Origin: Desmospora activa DSM 45169
GTDB taxonomy: Bacteria; Bacillota; Bacilli; Thermoactinomycetales; DSM-45169
Length of the DNA: 64,000 nt
NCBI RefSeq assembly: GCF_003046315.1
Contig: NZ_PZZP01000001.1
Location: 682,001 to 746,000 of the forward strand
Direction: 5' to 3'
The notes under the pieces: generated by a model
Told to the model about the DNA's origin: nothing
The model's database searches: none
The model's input: only the letters and a program-made list of their open reading frames with translations
Position numbers and translations under genes: made by a program
In this document: piece by piece, positions 27,308-35,910 of the stretch
Layout of the letters: each line of letters starts with the position of its first letter
Numbering within the stretch: position 1 is the first letter of the stretch

Positions 27308-28810
27308 ATGAGCACCGTACCTTGGAACGAGTGCACACCGCATGATCGCTGGATTGGTCGTAGTTTTCGCCCGATACAACCCGCGGATATGATCGCCTTG
27401 ATTCAACTGTACCAACCTGTGGTTGGTCCCAAAGCGATCAGCCTTTATAACACATTGGCATACCAACTGCCCCTTCATCAGGCGGGAACCACTTCAGCGC
27501 AAACCCACCTGGATCTCATGAAGGGGCTTCAATGGCCCATGGGTGAGTTATTGTCCGCCCGTTTCCGCTTGGAAGGTGTGGGATTGTGGAATACATACCG
27601 GTCCGAAGAGTCGGAGCGGCGGCTGTACACGTATGAGTTGGTTCCGCCCTTGTCGCCGTTACGCTTTTTCCAAAGTGATGTACTCAGCATCACGCTGTTT
27701 AATCGGGTGGGGAAGGAGCGCTTCCGTCGTTTATACCAGCAATTGGTACGAAGCTCGTCAGCAGAAGAGGAGAATGGGCATGAGCTGACGAAAACTTTTC
27801 AACAAGTCTTCGGTTCTCTTTCGCCGACGGAAATCGCTTCTGCCAGTGAGATGGAAGAGACGATCGGCTGGAGTGGAACAGAGAGCGATACACTGTTAGA
27901 CGAAGGAAAGCCGCCTGCATTTGAGCGGGAAGAAGAGGATTTGGCGATGGTAAAAGCCCGCCTAGAACCGTATCTGGCGGCGGGGGCGTGGACAGAGGAA
28001 GTGGAGGGTCAAATCCGTGAAATTCGCTTCTTGTATCAACTGGATGATTGGGATTTGATCAAGGCTTTACAAAACCCTTATGTCACCCAAAACGGCCACA
28101 TTCATGTGAATCGCTTTCGTTCGTTTGTGCGGAGCCAGTACCGGATGCGTCATGGGCGTCACCCGGTCGTGGTGGAGCGACAACAACTGGATCGTTCCAC
28201 CGTCTCTCCCCTGTCAGTACAAAAGCAGGCGATTCCATCCCCAGAAGTTCCGGATCAAGCAAAAGGGGAACAGTCCGATGAAGAGAAACACTTCCGCGTT
28301 TTAGCGGAGATCTCGCCGGTTGAACTGTTGACCGCGTTTCAGAAGGGAAAGCAGGTTCCCCGTGCCGACTTGGAACTGGTGGAGGATTTAACCCAGCAGT
28401 ATGAACTGCCGTACGGTGTGGTCAATGTGTTGCTGGAGTATGTCCTTTATTCCCATGATTTCAAACTGCCTCGCCCTCTGGTGGAAAAAATCGCGGGCCA
28501 TTGGGCTCGTAAAAATATTCGCACGGTGGAAGAAGCCCGCGAAATGGCGCGCAAGGAATGGAACTGGGAATGGAAGAAGCGAAAGAACCAAAGTGGAACG
28601 AGACGAAACCAGTCTACTCGTTCAAACCCACAGCGGCGGGAGCGGGAGGATCGGTTGCCGAAGTCGGTGGCAGAAGCACTGGAGCAAGAGGGAGGGACGA
28701 GCCCTACACCATCCCAGATCAATCCAGAGACGGAAGCGCGGCTGCGTGAAAAGCTAAACCAGATGCATCAAAATCTAAGTCGTCGTATAAAGGAAAAGGG
28801 GAGTTCGTGA
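27308..28810 (+). CDS. dnaB: Replication initiation/membrane attachment protein DnaB (Gram-positive)
   Basis: Helicase-loading co-factor that acts with DnaD and DnaI at the origin and on the membrane; it is not the helicase. The N-terminal winged-helix region contains FRPIQPADMIALIQLYQPVVG, and the C-terminal DnaB/DnaD domain lies around residues 310-430. The frame is open from 27176, but the ATG at 27308 has GGGAGG 7 bases upstream and gives 500 residues, close to the family length. It overlaps dnaI by one base (TGATG). The tail is basic and Gln/Arg-rich. Confidence 0.9.
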   Translation: MSTVPWNECTPHDRWIGRSFRPIQPADMIALIQLYQPVVGPKAISLYNTLAYQLPLHQAGTTSAQTHLDLMKGLQWPMGELLSARFRLEGVGLWNTYRSEESERRLYTYELVPPLSPLRFFQSDVLSITLFNRVGKERFRRLYQQLVRSSSAEEENGHELTKTFQQVFGSLSPTEIASASEMEETIGWSGTESDTLLDEGKPPAFEREEEDLAMVKARLEPYLAAGAWTEEVEGQIREIRFLYQLDDWDLIKALQNPYVTQNGHIHVNRFRSFVRSQYRMRHGRHPVVVERQQLDRSTVSPLSVQKQAIPSPEVPDQAKGEQSDEEKHFRVLAEISPVELLTAFQKGKQVPRADLELVEDLTQQYELPYGVVNVLLEYVLYSHDFKLPRPLVEKIAGHWARKNIRTVEEAREMARKEWNWEWKKRKNQSGTRRNQSTRSNPQRREREDRLPKSVAEALEQEGGTSPTPSQINPETEARLREKLNQMHQNLSRRIKEKGSS

Positions 28811-29733
28811 TGGATCGTATCAAGCGAGTGGTCGATCCACTAAAAGAAAAATGGTCTTTCCAACAACGACCGGAACGGGAATGGGATCGACTCTGGAATC
28901 ACCGCCAGATTCGTTCGTTTCGAGAAAAACATCCGGAGTTGGACCCCGACCTGGCTCGTCGTTCATGGCTATCATTGCGCCAATACGCGCAGGAGCGGGA
29001 TCATTGTGAGACATGTCCCGGTTTGCAACGGTGTCCCAATCTGGTGAAGGGACACCAGCCAGCGTTACAAATCCAAAACCATTTACTTGATCTACGTATG
29101 GTTCCCTGTCACCATAAAATTGCCGAAGATGAGAGAAAAAAGGTTCAGCAATTGATTAAAAGCCACCATATTCCTGCAGATATCTTGGATGCGACTTTTG
29201 TAACTATGGACTTTGACGAAGCGCGAGCGACAGCAATTGAAGCGGCGATTAACTTTTGCAACCAATTCGGTGATGGAAAACCGGAGCGCGGCTTGTATCT
29301 GTACGGACCTTTTGGTGTCGGCAAAAGTCGCATAGCGGCGGCGATGGCCCATGAATTGGTTCAATACCATGTGGATTCACTAATGGTGTATGTACCGGAA
29401 TTTGTTCGCGAGATCAAAGATTCCATTCGTGATGGGTTGGTTCAGGATAAACTGGAAACATTAAAGACCGCTACGGTATTAATCTTAGATGATTTCGGTG
29501 CAGAAAACTTAACACCGTGGACACGGGATGAAGTGATCGGTGCGATTCTGCAATATCGGATGGCCGAAAAGCTACCTACGGTGATCACATCCAATTTAGA
29601 TCTGGAGGAGTTGGAAATACACTTGGCTCATTCGGATAAAGGAGGAACGGAACGAACGAAGGCAAAACGGATTATGGAACGGATTCTTCCCTTTGTGGAT
29701 GCTTATCAGGTAAAGGGCCCCAATCGTCGCTAG
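28810..29733 (+). CDS. dnaI: Primosomal protein DnaI (helicase loader)
   Basis: AAA+ ATPase that loads the replicative helicase onto DNA. The N-terminal zinc-binding helicase-interaction domain has [10 protein letters not shown] and a later Cys/His pair (VPCHHK). The C-terminal AAA+ domain has Walker [10 protein letters not shown] near residue 174 and Walker [14 protein letters not shown] at 28810 overlaps the dnaB stop; a GTG directly before it is also possible. Confidence 0.95.
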   Translation: MDRIKRVVDPLKEKWSFQQRPEREWDRLWNHRQIRSFREKHPELDPDLARRSWLSLRQYAQERDHCETCPGLQRCPNLVKGHQPALQIQNHLLDLRMVPCHHKIAEDERKKVQQLIKSHHIPADILDATFVTMDFDEARATAIEAAINFCNQFGDGKPERGLYLYGPFGVGKSRIAAAMAHELVQYHVDSLMVYVPEFVREIKDSIRDGLVQDKLETLKTATVLILDDFGAENLTPWTRDEVIGAILQYRMAEKLPTVITSNLDLEELEIHLAHSDKGGTERTKAKRIMERILPFVDAYQVKGPNRR

Positions 29734-29779
29734 TGCCCGCTTGACAAGACTGTTTGCCAATCTTTTTTTGATTTTTATC

Positions 29780-29808
29780 TTGCACATGGAGGTGGTTCAT
29801 GCTATAAT
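29780..29808 (+). promoter_or_regulatory. Promoter of the tRNA cluster
   Basis: TTGCAC (29780-29785), a 17-base spacer and an extended -10 TGCTATAAT (ending 29808) lie 28 bases before the first tRNA. Confidence 0.65.
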
Positions 29809-29836
29809 TTCCTTTGTCGCCAGTAAAACAGGTTGT

Positions 29837-29912
<76 letters not shown>

Positions 29913-29919
29913 TCAGTAA

Positions 29920-29994
29920 GCGGAAGTGGCTCAGTGGTAGAGCACCGCCTTGCCAAGGCGGGGGTCGCGGGTTCGAATCCCGTCTTCCGCTCCA
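29920..29994 (+). tRNA. tRNA-Gly (GCC)
   Basis: Acceptor GCGGAAG/CTTCCGC, anticodon loop TTGCCAA (anticodon GCC), T-arm GGTTCGAATCC and encoded CCA. 75 bases, 7 bases after the Phe tRNA. Confidence 0.97.
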
Positions 29995-30005
29995 GCTCAT
30001 AATAT

Positions 30006-30094
30006 GCCGGGGTGGCGGAATAGGCAGACGCACGGGACTTAAAATCCCGGGGTGGGTTCCCACCGTGTCGGTTCAAGTCCGACCCTCGGTACCA
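30006..30094 (+). tRNA. tRNA-Leu (TAA)
   Basis: Type II tRNA with a long variable arm (GGTGGGTTCCCACC region). Acceptor GCCGGGG pairs with CCTCGGT through two G-U pairs; anticodon loop CTTAAAA (anticodon TAA); encoded CCA. 89 bases. Confidence 0.95.
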
Positions 30095-30110
30095 GATGAA
30101 TCTTATAAAA

Positions 30111-30147
30111 TCCCCCTCATTCGCTAAATAGGATGAGGGGGATTTTT
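30111..30147 (+). terminator. Terminator of the tRNA cluster
   Basis: Perfect ten-base arms TCCCCCTCAT/ATGAGGGGGA with a 12-base loop are followed by TTTTT. Confidence 0.92.
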
Positions 30148-30268
30148 GTGTAACCGCCTATGCTGGAAAACCTCTTTTTGTCAAATTAGTGTTGACCGCA
30201 TCCGACTGAACCCAATTTTCAAATCAAATATCCCATGTGGTTGAAGATTGTGATAGTATAAAGGTAGT

Positions 30269-30352
30269 ATGCGGAATGAACAGAATAAACGGTTTGATTG
30301 CCGTGGAATTCCGCCTGATGGAAAGGCGCCGATCTGGGGATCGGTGTTTTTT
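30269..30352 (+). promoter_or_regulatory. Structured leader with terminator before the ydjM-like gene
   Basis: GCGGAAT (30270-30276) pairs with ATTCCGC (30308-30314). Then CGCC/GGCG (arms near 30312 and 30325) can pair, but overlaps the strong terminator CGCCGATC (30327-30334)/GATCGGTG (30339-30346) with TTTTTT. Mutually exclusive pairing of this kind is the layout of an attenuator or riboswitch. No known class is recognised. The terminator ends 56 bases before the gene. Confidence 0.5.
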
Positions 30353-30407
30353 CTTCCGTGAAAAACCAAACGTATGTTGTCAAACGTGGTAAAAGGAGGA
30401 ATGTCAG

Positions 30408-31079
30408 ATGATGGGCAACACCCATTTATGTCTGGGTGTGGCGGCAGGAGCGGTAGCGGTGGCAGTCACCGGTACCAGTGATGATGTGGCGACGGTGAGT
30501 GGGATTATGTTGGTCTCTTCTCTAGGGGCATTGCTCCCTGATATCGATGAGGAAGGGAGTATCTTGAATAATCTCCTGTTTAAGGTGATCGATCGAAAGT
30601 TTCGATCCTTTGCTTTGGCTTTAGGTGGTGCGGTGGTGGTATTGTTGTCCTTGTTTAGGGACTTGGAATCATGGATTATCTTATCGGGCATTTTTGCGAT
30701 GGCGGTTGCATTTGTGCCGCATCGAAATTTTACTCATTCGTTAATATCCTTAGCTTTTGTCACTTGGATCACTTATCTGGCTAACCCATTGTATACATGG
30801 GCGATGGTGTTGGGATATATTTCTCATCTGGCGGGTGATGCGTGTACATATCGAGGAATTCCCTTGTTTTGGCCGTATAAAAAAAATATCGGCCTCCGTT
30901 CGCTGGGAATTTACGTTCGTGCCGGCGATGAGACGGATAAGAAGACGGGTCTAATCTCCATGTATTCTGGATGCTTTTTATTGTTGGTGCTGTTGTTTCA
31001 GGATATTTCCTTTGAGTTGTTTATGACCACGACAACGGAACGAATCGATGCGGTAAAGAGCTTTTTTGGTATGGGTTGA
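30408..31079 (+). CDS. YdjM-like membrane-bound metal-dependent hydrolase (DUF457)
   Basis: A 223-residue membrane protein with conserved metal-ligand type motifs: THLCLGVAAG at the start, LLPDIDEEGS near residue 43, PHRNFTHSL near 104, and GYISHLAGDACTYRGIPLFWP near 144. These match the YdjM/YvsG family of inner-membrane proteins annotated as metal-dependent hydrolases; the substrate is unknown. AAGGAGG precedes two adjacent ATGs (30408, 30411). It separates dnaI from ytxC, which are adjacent in Bacillus. Confidence 0.85.
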   Translation: MMGNTHLCLGVAAGAVAVAVTGTSDDVATVSGIMLVSSLGALLPDIDEEGSILNNLLFKVIDRKFRSFALALGGAVVVLLSLFRDLESWIILSGIFAMAVAFVPHRNFTHSLISLAFVTWITYLANPLYTWAMVLGYISHLAGDACTYRGIPLFWPYKKNIGLRSLGIYVRAGDETDKKTGLISMYSGCFLLLVLLFQDISFELFMTTTTERIDAVKSFFGMG

Positions 31080-31089
31080 CCTTATGGGA

Positions 31090-31118
31090 AAAACGCGGGC
31101 GAATTTGTCCGCGTTTTT
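31090..31118 (+). terminator. Terminator after the ydjM-like gene
   Basis: AAAACGCGG/CCGCGTTTT arms with a ten-base loop, followed by TT. Confidence 0.85.
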
Positions 31119-31244
31119 TGGATCGCTTTAAAGTGCATAAATTGTTTTCTTCTCCTTACACTAATCCTGTCGCACTCGATCATGGATTGAAACTCCCAAT
31201 CATAAACTAGGGGTAAATAGGTGGACAAAGGAGAAGAAACGGGT

Positions 31245-32144
31245 ATGGTTGCTTATCATATTTCAGTGCCGGGTCACAGCGGCTCGAACTATGCGACCCG
31301 CATGCGCGAGCTTTTGGTGCAAACGTTACACCACCTGGAGGAAGGAGGAACTCGGCTTCACCTGGAGGAAGCGGGACAAGGGGATCGAACGGTGTTTCAT
31401 CTTTTTTACCAGCGGCCGGGAAAACAAAAGGAAGGCAACGTCCGGCGCAGTCTGAGCAATGCAATAGCCGATTATTTTATGATGATGGATGAACCGGCTT
31501 TAATCCGACACATTATCTGCAAAGATTTTCGCTATCATCATCCCGCTGAAACGGAAGCGATTGAAGCTTATGCTCAGCATATATTGGCGGAAGATGTTGA
31601 GGTGGAGTCCGGTCAATACGATCGCCGAGAAAAGGTTTCCCGTCATGTTAGTCGCTATTTGCAGCGTCATCGCACACTGGCGGTAGATGGATTTTTTCGC
31701 TTCCGCATGAAACGCTATCGTCATCTGTTAGTAAAGCTGGTAGAGCATGCGATCGATGAATATTTATTGGACCAGGAATATCAAGAGTTTATCAATTTGC
31801 TCCGATATTTTGTATCCGTACAAAAGCCCAAGATTCCCTTGGTTCAGGTTTTTCATCATGGTAAGCGCCGTTTTCATCTGCTGGATGGAGAAGGAAACCC
31901 ACTTTCATTAAAAGAGACGGACGGCGTTGTGCAGGAGCTGATGGACCAGTCGCTGTCCCAGGAAGATATGATTGTCAGCTCACTGTTAACAGTGGCCCCG
32001 GATCGTATTCTTTTACATACCGTCAATACGGAAGAGACGATTATTCGCACCTTGATTCAAATTTTTGAAAACCGGATTCAGGTATGCCAAGGTTGTCCGA
32101 TCTGTCGGATTTCGCGCATGGAAAAGCTTGACTCCATCGAATGA
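31245..32144 (+). CDS. ytxC: Sporulation protein YtxC family
   Basis: A YtxC-like protein of 299 residues with no membrane segments, rich in His/Arg/Tyr, recognised mainly by the family segment YFVSVQKPKIPLVQVFHH and the Cys pair CQGCPIC near the end. Function is unknown; B. subtilis YtxC is assigned to sporulation. AAAGGAGAAG is 8 bases before the ATG at 31245, while an in-frame GTG at 31221 has no ribosome site. It sits directly before thrS as in Bacillus. Confidence 0.85.
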   Translation: MVAYHISVPGHSGSNYATRMRELLVQTLHHLEEGGTRLHLEEAGQGDRTVFHLFYQRPGKQKEGNVRRSLSNAIADYFMMMDEPALIRHIICKDFRYHHPAETEAIEAYAQHILAEDVEVESGQYDRREKVSRHVSRYLQRHRTLAVDGFFRFRMKRYRHLLVKLVEHAIDEYLLDQEYQEFINLLRYFVSVQKPKIPLVQVFHHGKRRFHLLDGEGNPLSLKETDGVVQELMDQSLSQEDMIVSSLLTVAPDRILLHTVNTEETIIRTLIQIFENRIQVCQGCPICRISRMEKLDSIE

Positions 32145-32156
32145 GGCGCGTATAAT
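32128..32156 (+). promoter_or_regulatory. thrS promoter
   Basis: TTGACT (32128-32133) and TATAAT (32151-32156) with a 17-base spacer. The -35 lies within the last codons of ytxC. Confidence 0.75.
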
Positions 32157-32179
32157 GAAAGACAAATTTTCGCCAATAT

Positions 32180-32433
32180 CAGCATTGATGAGGATACCAT
32201 CCTCCGATCACGGTGCTAGAGAATGGGGGTCACCGGCTGTAAACCCCCTCACCCTCTGCCGGTTGGATGACCCCCTCTAAGCTGCTGCCGGGAACCCATT
32301 ATTGGCAGTATCGGCCGCCGGTTTGAACACCGTTATTTGTTAAGAGGATTCGCCTTTCGGTGAAAGGCCGGATCAAAAAAGGGTGGAACCACGTGTCCAA
32401 ACACTCGTCCCTTGGGATTGGGTGTTTTTTATT
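32180..32433 (+). promoter_or_regulatory. Threonine T-box leader of thrS
   Basis: The T-box AAAGGGTGGAACCACG lies at 32378-32393. A terminator follows (AAACACTCGTCCC 32399-32411 with GGGATTGGGTGTTT 32414-32427, then T). In stem I, GAGG (about 32190) pairs with CCTC (about 32274) and ATCC with GGAT, leaving an internal loop whose 3' side contains ACC (32270-32272), a threonine codon. The distal-loop motif CTAGAGAATGGGGG is present. Uncharged tRNA-Thr should therefore induce thrS. A second ACC at 32332 is a less likely specifier. Confidence 0.92.
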
Positions 32434-32457
32434 TTGTCTAAAAGGAGTGAATCATTC

Positions 32458-34386
32458 ATGGGTGTAGTCGTTAAGTTGCCTGATGGCTCCCAGCGGGAGT
32501 TTGACCGTTCTGTCAATGTGTTGGATGTCGCTACCTCCATCAGCAAAGGATTGGCCAAAAAAGCGGTGGCCGGTATGGTGAACGGCAAAACCGTTGATCT
32601 ATCCACCACCGTTGCCGATGGAGAAGAGGTGCGCATTCTTACCTTGGATGACGAAGCAGGGTTGGAAGTTTACCGACACAGTGCCGCTCACCTGATGGCA
32701 CAAGCCGTGAAGCGATTGTTTGCCGATGTGAAGTTGGGGATTGGCCCGGTGATTGAAAATGGATTTTATTATGATATGGATCTGCCTCATCGCTTAACTC
32801 ATGAAGATTTGTCTAAGATCGAAGATGAGATGAAAAAGATCGTCAAAGAGGATCATTCCATACGGCGTAAGGTGGTTTCCCGTGAAGAGGCGCTTCGCAT
32901 TTACGAAGAGGTGGGCGATCCCTATAAACTGGAACTGATTCGCGAGCTACCGCCAAATGAGGAGATTACCATCTATGAGCAGGGGGAGTTTTCCGATCTG
33001 TGCCGTGGTCCCCATGTCCCTTCCACGGGTAAGCTAAAAGCTTTTAAACTGTTGAGCGTTGCTGGCGCTTATTGGCGTGGGGACTCGGATAATCCGATGC
33101 TGCAGCGAATTTACGGCACGATTTGGCCGAAACAGTCGCAGTTGGAAGAGCATCTCAAACGTCTGGAAGAGGCAAAAGAACGGGATCATCGCAAGTTGGG
33201 GAAAGAGTTGGGGATTTTCGCCCTATCGAAGGAAGTGGGGCAAGGCTTACCGCTGTGGCTCCCCAACGGTGCCACCATCCGACGCATCATTGAACGCTAT
33301 ATCGTCGATAAAGAGGAGCGGCTCGGTTATCATCATGTCTATACGCCCCATTTGGCAAGTGTGGAACTGTATAAAACCTCCGGCCATTGGGATCATTATC
33401 ACGAAGATATGTATCCTTTGATGAAAATGGACAACGAAGAGCTCGTTCTTCGCCCCATGAACTGCCCCCATCATATGATGATCTATAAAAATGATTTGAA
33501 GAGCTATCGTAACTTGCCGATTCGCATTGCCGAATTAGGGATGATGCATCGATATGAAATGTCCGGTGCGCTGTCCGGGTTGCAGCGGGTGCGGGCGATG
33601 ACCTTAAACGATGCCCATATTTTCTGTCGCCCCGATCAGATCAAATCGGAATTTATCCGTGTGGTGCAACTGATCCAGGACGTCTATCACGACTTTGGCA
33701 TCAAGGACTTTTGGTATCGCCTTTCCTACCGCGATCCTAAGGACAAAAAGAAATATGTGCAAAACGATGAGATGTGGGAAATGAGTCAACAGATGCTAAA
33801 AGAGGCTCTGGACGATATGGGGCTGGATTATGTGGAAGCGGAAGGAGAAGCGGCATTTTACGGCCCGAAGCTAGATGTTCAGGTACAGACGGCTCTTGGC
33901 AAAGATGAAACCTTATCAACCGTCCAATTGGACTTCCATCTGCCCAACCAGTTTGAGCTGGAATATATCGGGGAAGACGGCCAGCCCCATCGCCCGGTTG
34001 TGATCCATCGCGGCATCGTCGGCACGATGGAGCGGTTTGTCGCCTTTTTGTTGGAGTATTACAAAGGGGCACTGCCTGTCTGGTTGATGCCAACCCAGGC
34101 GCGGGTGCTTACCATTACCGATACGTTCCACGATTACGGCCAAGAAGTGGTGGGTCGCCTACAGGCCAACGGCATTCGGGCTGAGTTGGATGGACGTAGT
34201 GAAAAGATTGGTTACAAAATTCGGGAGGCCCAACTGCAAAAGATTCCCTATATGCTGGTCATCGGTGAAAAGGAACAGGCACAAGGCGGAGTCGCCCTGC
34301 GCGAACGCGGCAAAGGGGATCAAGGGATGATCCAGTTGGATCAGTTGATTGGGCAAATACGGGAGACGATTGACCAAAAGAGATGA
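32458..34386 (+). CDS. thrS: Threonyl-tRNA synthetase
   Basis: Class II synthetase charging tRNA-Thr. TGS domain (residues 1-62), then the editing domain starting [15 protein letters not shown] (HxxxH-type metal site), the catalytic core with motif 2 [13 protein letters not shown] and motif 3 [17 protein letters not shown], and the anticodon-binding domain from about residue 540. The ATG at 32458 follows AAAGGAGTGA and gives 642 residues; the open frame upstream is T-box leader. Confidence 0.97.
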   Translation: MGVVVKLPDGSQREFDRSVNVLDVATSISKGLAKKAVAGMVNGKTVDLSTTVADGEEVRILTLDDEAGLEVYRHSAAHLMAQAVKRLFADVKLGIGPVIENGFYYDMDLPHRLTHEDLSKIEDEMKKIVKEDHSIRRKVVSREEALRIYEEVGDPYKLELIRELPPNEEITIYEQGEFSDLCRGPHVPSTGKLKAFKLLSVAGAYWRGDSDNPMLQRIYGTIWPKQSQLEEHLKRLEEAKERDHRKLGKELGIFALSKEVGQGLPLWLPNGATIRRIIERYIVDKEERLGYHHVYTPHLASVELYKTSGHWDHYHEDMYPLMKMDNEELVLRPMNCPHHMMIYKNDLKSYRNLPIRIAELGMMHRYEMSGALSGLQRVRAMTLNDAHIFCRPDQIKSEFIRVVQLIQDVYHDFGIKDFWYRLSYRDPKDKKKYVQNDEMWEMSQQMLKEALDDMGLDYVEAEGEAAFYGPKLDVQVQTALGKDETLSTVQLDFHLPNQFELEYIGEDGQPHRPVVIHRGIVGTMERFVAFLLEYYKGALPVWLMPTQARVLTITDTFHDYGQEVVGRLQANGIRAELDGRSEKIGYKIREAQLQKIPYMLVIGEKEQAQGGVALRERGKGDQGMIQLDQLIGQIRETIDQKR

Positions 34387-34453
34387 AGTGACTAATCCCG
34401 AAGAGGGAAATCGAAACCCGGGCCCTATTTGAAGAGCACACCCCCTCCTTTTC

Positions 34454-34482
34454 TTGACAAGGTTCGGGTAGCGTGATACACT
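34454..34482 (+). promoter_or_regulatory. Promoter of infC-rpmI-rplT
   Basis: TTGACA (34454-34459) and TACACT (34477-34482) with a 17-base spacer. Confidence 0.7.
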
Positions 34483-34499
34483 TCTTTGAGTAGGAAAGC

Positions 34500-34606
34500 A
34501 GAAGCGCCCGCTTCTCACCTGATCGACGCACGGGCTGTTGACAGGTCTTGATTCCGGATGAGGATTTTCAAGGTGTGGGCGTCTGCCTACACCTTTCCTG
34601 TTTTTT
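34500..34606 (+). promoter_or_regulatory. Leader of infC with terminator-like hairpin (L20-leader position)
   Basis: An 11-base-pair hairpin (AAGGTGTGGGC 34570-34580 with GCCTACACCTT 34585-34595) is followed a few bases later by TTTTTT. In Bacillus the infC-rpmI-rplT leader folds into an L20-binding structure that causes premature termination when free L20 is in excess. Position fits, but I could not confirm the L20 binding site. Confidence 0.55.
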
Positions 34607-34631
34607 ACAAAAATTTCGGAGGTGGCAGGTT

Positions 34632-35147
34632 ATTAGCAGGGAACAACATCTGGTCAACGGGTCGATTCGTGCACGGGAAGTCCGCCTGATCGATTCGGAG
34701 GGAAACCAGCTCGGAATCAAACCTCTTCGCGAAGCGCTCAGTCTCGCCCAGGAAGCCGATCTGGACCTGGTCAACGTGGCACCCCAGGCCAAGCCGCCGG
34801 TTTGCCGCATTATGGACTACGGCAAGTATCGCTATGAACAGAGCAAGCGGGAAAAAGAAGCCCGCAAGAAGCAGAAAACGATTCAAATCAAAGAGATCCG
34901 TTTCAGCCCGTCGATCGAAGAACACGATGTTAACACTAAGCTTCGTAACGTGAAAAAATTCCTGAACAACGGGGACAAAGTGAAACTTTCGATTCGTTTT
35001 CGTGGTCGGGAGATTACCCACCAGGACTTAGGTCGTAAGATTTTGGTCCGGATGGCGGAAGAAGTGAAAGACATCGGGGATGTAGAACGGCAGCCCAAGT
35101 TGGAAGGGCGCCATATGATTATGATCTTATCACCGAAACAGCAGTGA
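34632..35147 (+). CDS. infC: Translation initiation factor IF-3 (AUU start)
   Basis: Binds the 30S subunit, prevents premature 50S joining and proofreads the start codon. The N-domain ([21 protein letters not shown]) and C-domain ([20 protein letters not shown]) are both intact. The start is assigned to ATT at 34632: GGAGGTGG ends 6 bases before it and the product (171 residues) has the family N-terminus. No ATG or GTG fits; the upstream ATT at 34548 lies in the leader. IF-3 discriminates against AUU, giving autoregulation. Confidence 0.93.
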   Translation: MSREQHLVNGSIRAREVRLIDSEGNQLGIKPLREALSLAQEADLDLVNVAPQAKPPVCRIMDYGKYRYEQSKREKEARKKQKTIQIKEIRFSPSIEEHDVNTKLRNVKKFLNNGDKVKLSIRFRGREITHQDLGRKILVRMAEEVKDIGDVERQPKLEGRHMIMILSPKQQ

Positions 35148-35163
35148 CGGAGGAGGAAATCTC

Positions 35164-35361
35164 ATGCCGAAAATGAAAACGCGCCGTGCCGCTGCTAAGC
35201 GTTTCAGCAAAACCGGCACAGGTAAAATTAAGCGCAACCACGCCTTTATGAACCATATGCTGGAGCATAAACCGAAATCAGCCAAACGGAAGCTGCGCAA
35301 AAGCACCACCATGGCAAAAGGGGACGTCAAGCGTACAGAGCGATTGATCCCTTACAAATGA
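35164..35361 (+). CDS. rpmI: 50S ribosomal protein L35
   Basis: 65-residue, very basic protein with the L35 signature [28 protein letters not shown] precedes the ATG. It lies between infC and rplT as in most bacteria. Confidence 0.97.
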   Translation: MPKMKTRRAAAKRFSKTGTGKIKRNHAFMNHMLEHKPKSAKRKLRKSTTMAKGDVKRTERLIPYK

Positions 35362-35470
35362 TCTTCGAATACAGCGGATATAACGGCTTGTCTCGATGAG
35401 CCGATCGTTTATTGCAAATAAAGAACTTAACCCATAAAAATGTGAAGTGCTTGTTTGGAGGAGTGAAATC

Positions 35471-35830
35471 ATGGCTCGAGTCAAAGGCGGGATTGTTACT
35501 CGTCGTCGTCGCAAAAAAGTATTAAAGCTGGCCCGTGGATACTTTGGTTCCAAGCATACATTGTTTAAAACGGCGAAACAGCAAGTGATGAAATCACTGA
35601 TGTACGCTTATCGCGATCGTCGCCAGAAAAAACGGGACTTTCGTAAGCTGTGGATTACCCGTATTAATGCGGCTGCCCGCATGAACGGATTGTCCTATAG
35701 TAAATTGATGTTTGGACTAAAGCAAGCAGGGGTCGACATCAACCGTAAAATGTTGGCCGATCTGGCTATCAACGATGAAAAGGCCTTCGCTGAACTGGCT
35801 CAATTGGCTAAACAAAAAATGAATGCATAA
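35471..35830 (+). CDS. rplT: 50S ribosomal protein L20
   Basis: 119 residues, starting [20 protein letters not shown] and containing [18 protein letters not shown]. It is needed early in 50S assembly and in Bacillus represses its own operon. The ATG at 35471 follows TTGGAGGAG; an in-frame TTG at 35447 is too long for the family. Confidence 0.97.
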   Translation: MARVKGGIVTRRRRKKVLKLARGYFGSKHTLFKTAKQQVMKSLMYAYRDRRQKKRDFRKLWITRINAAARMNGLSYSKLMFGLKQAGVDINRKMLADLAINDEKAFAELAQLAKQKMNA

Positions 35831-35836
35831 TACAGC

Positions 35837-35910
35837 AAAAACCACCTCCAGTGTGAGGTGGTTTTGGATTAGAAAGAGATCCGCCAAGGTATGCGGATCT
35901 CTTTCTTTTT
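35837..35910 (+). terminator. Double terminator after rplT
   Basis: First hairpin AAAACCACCTC/GAGGTGGTTTT (35838-35865). The second is a longer perfect one with 13-base arms starting GAAAGAGATCCGC (35872-35884 and 35893-35905), followed by TTTTT. The second also faces the end of the convergent MFS gene. Confidence 0.85.
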
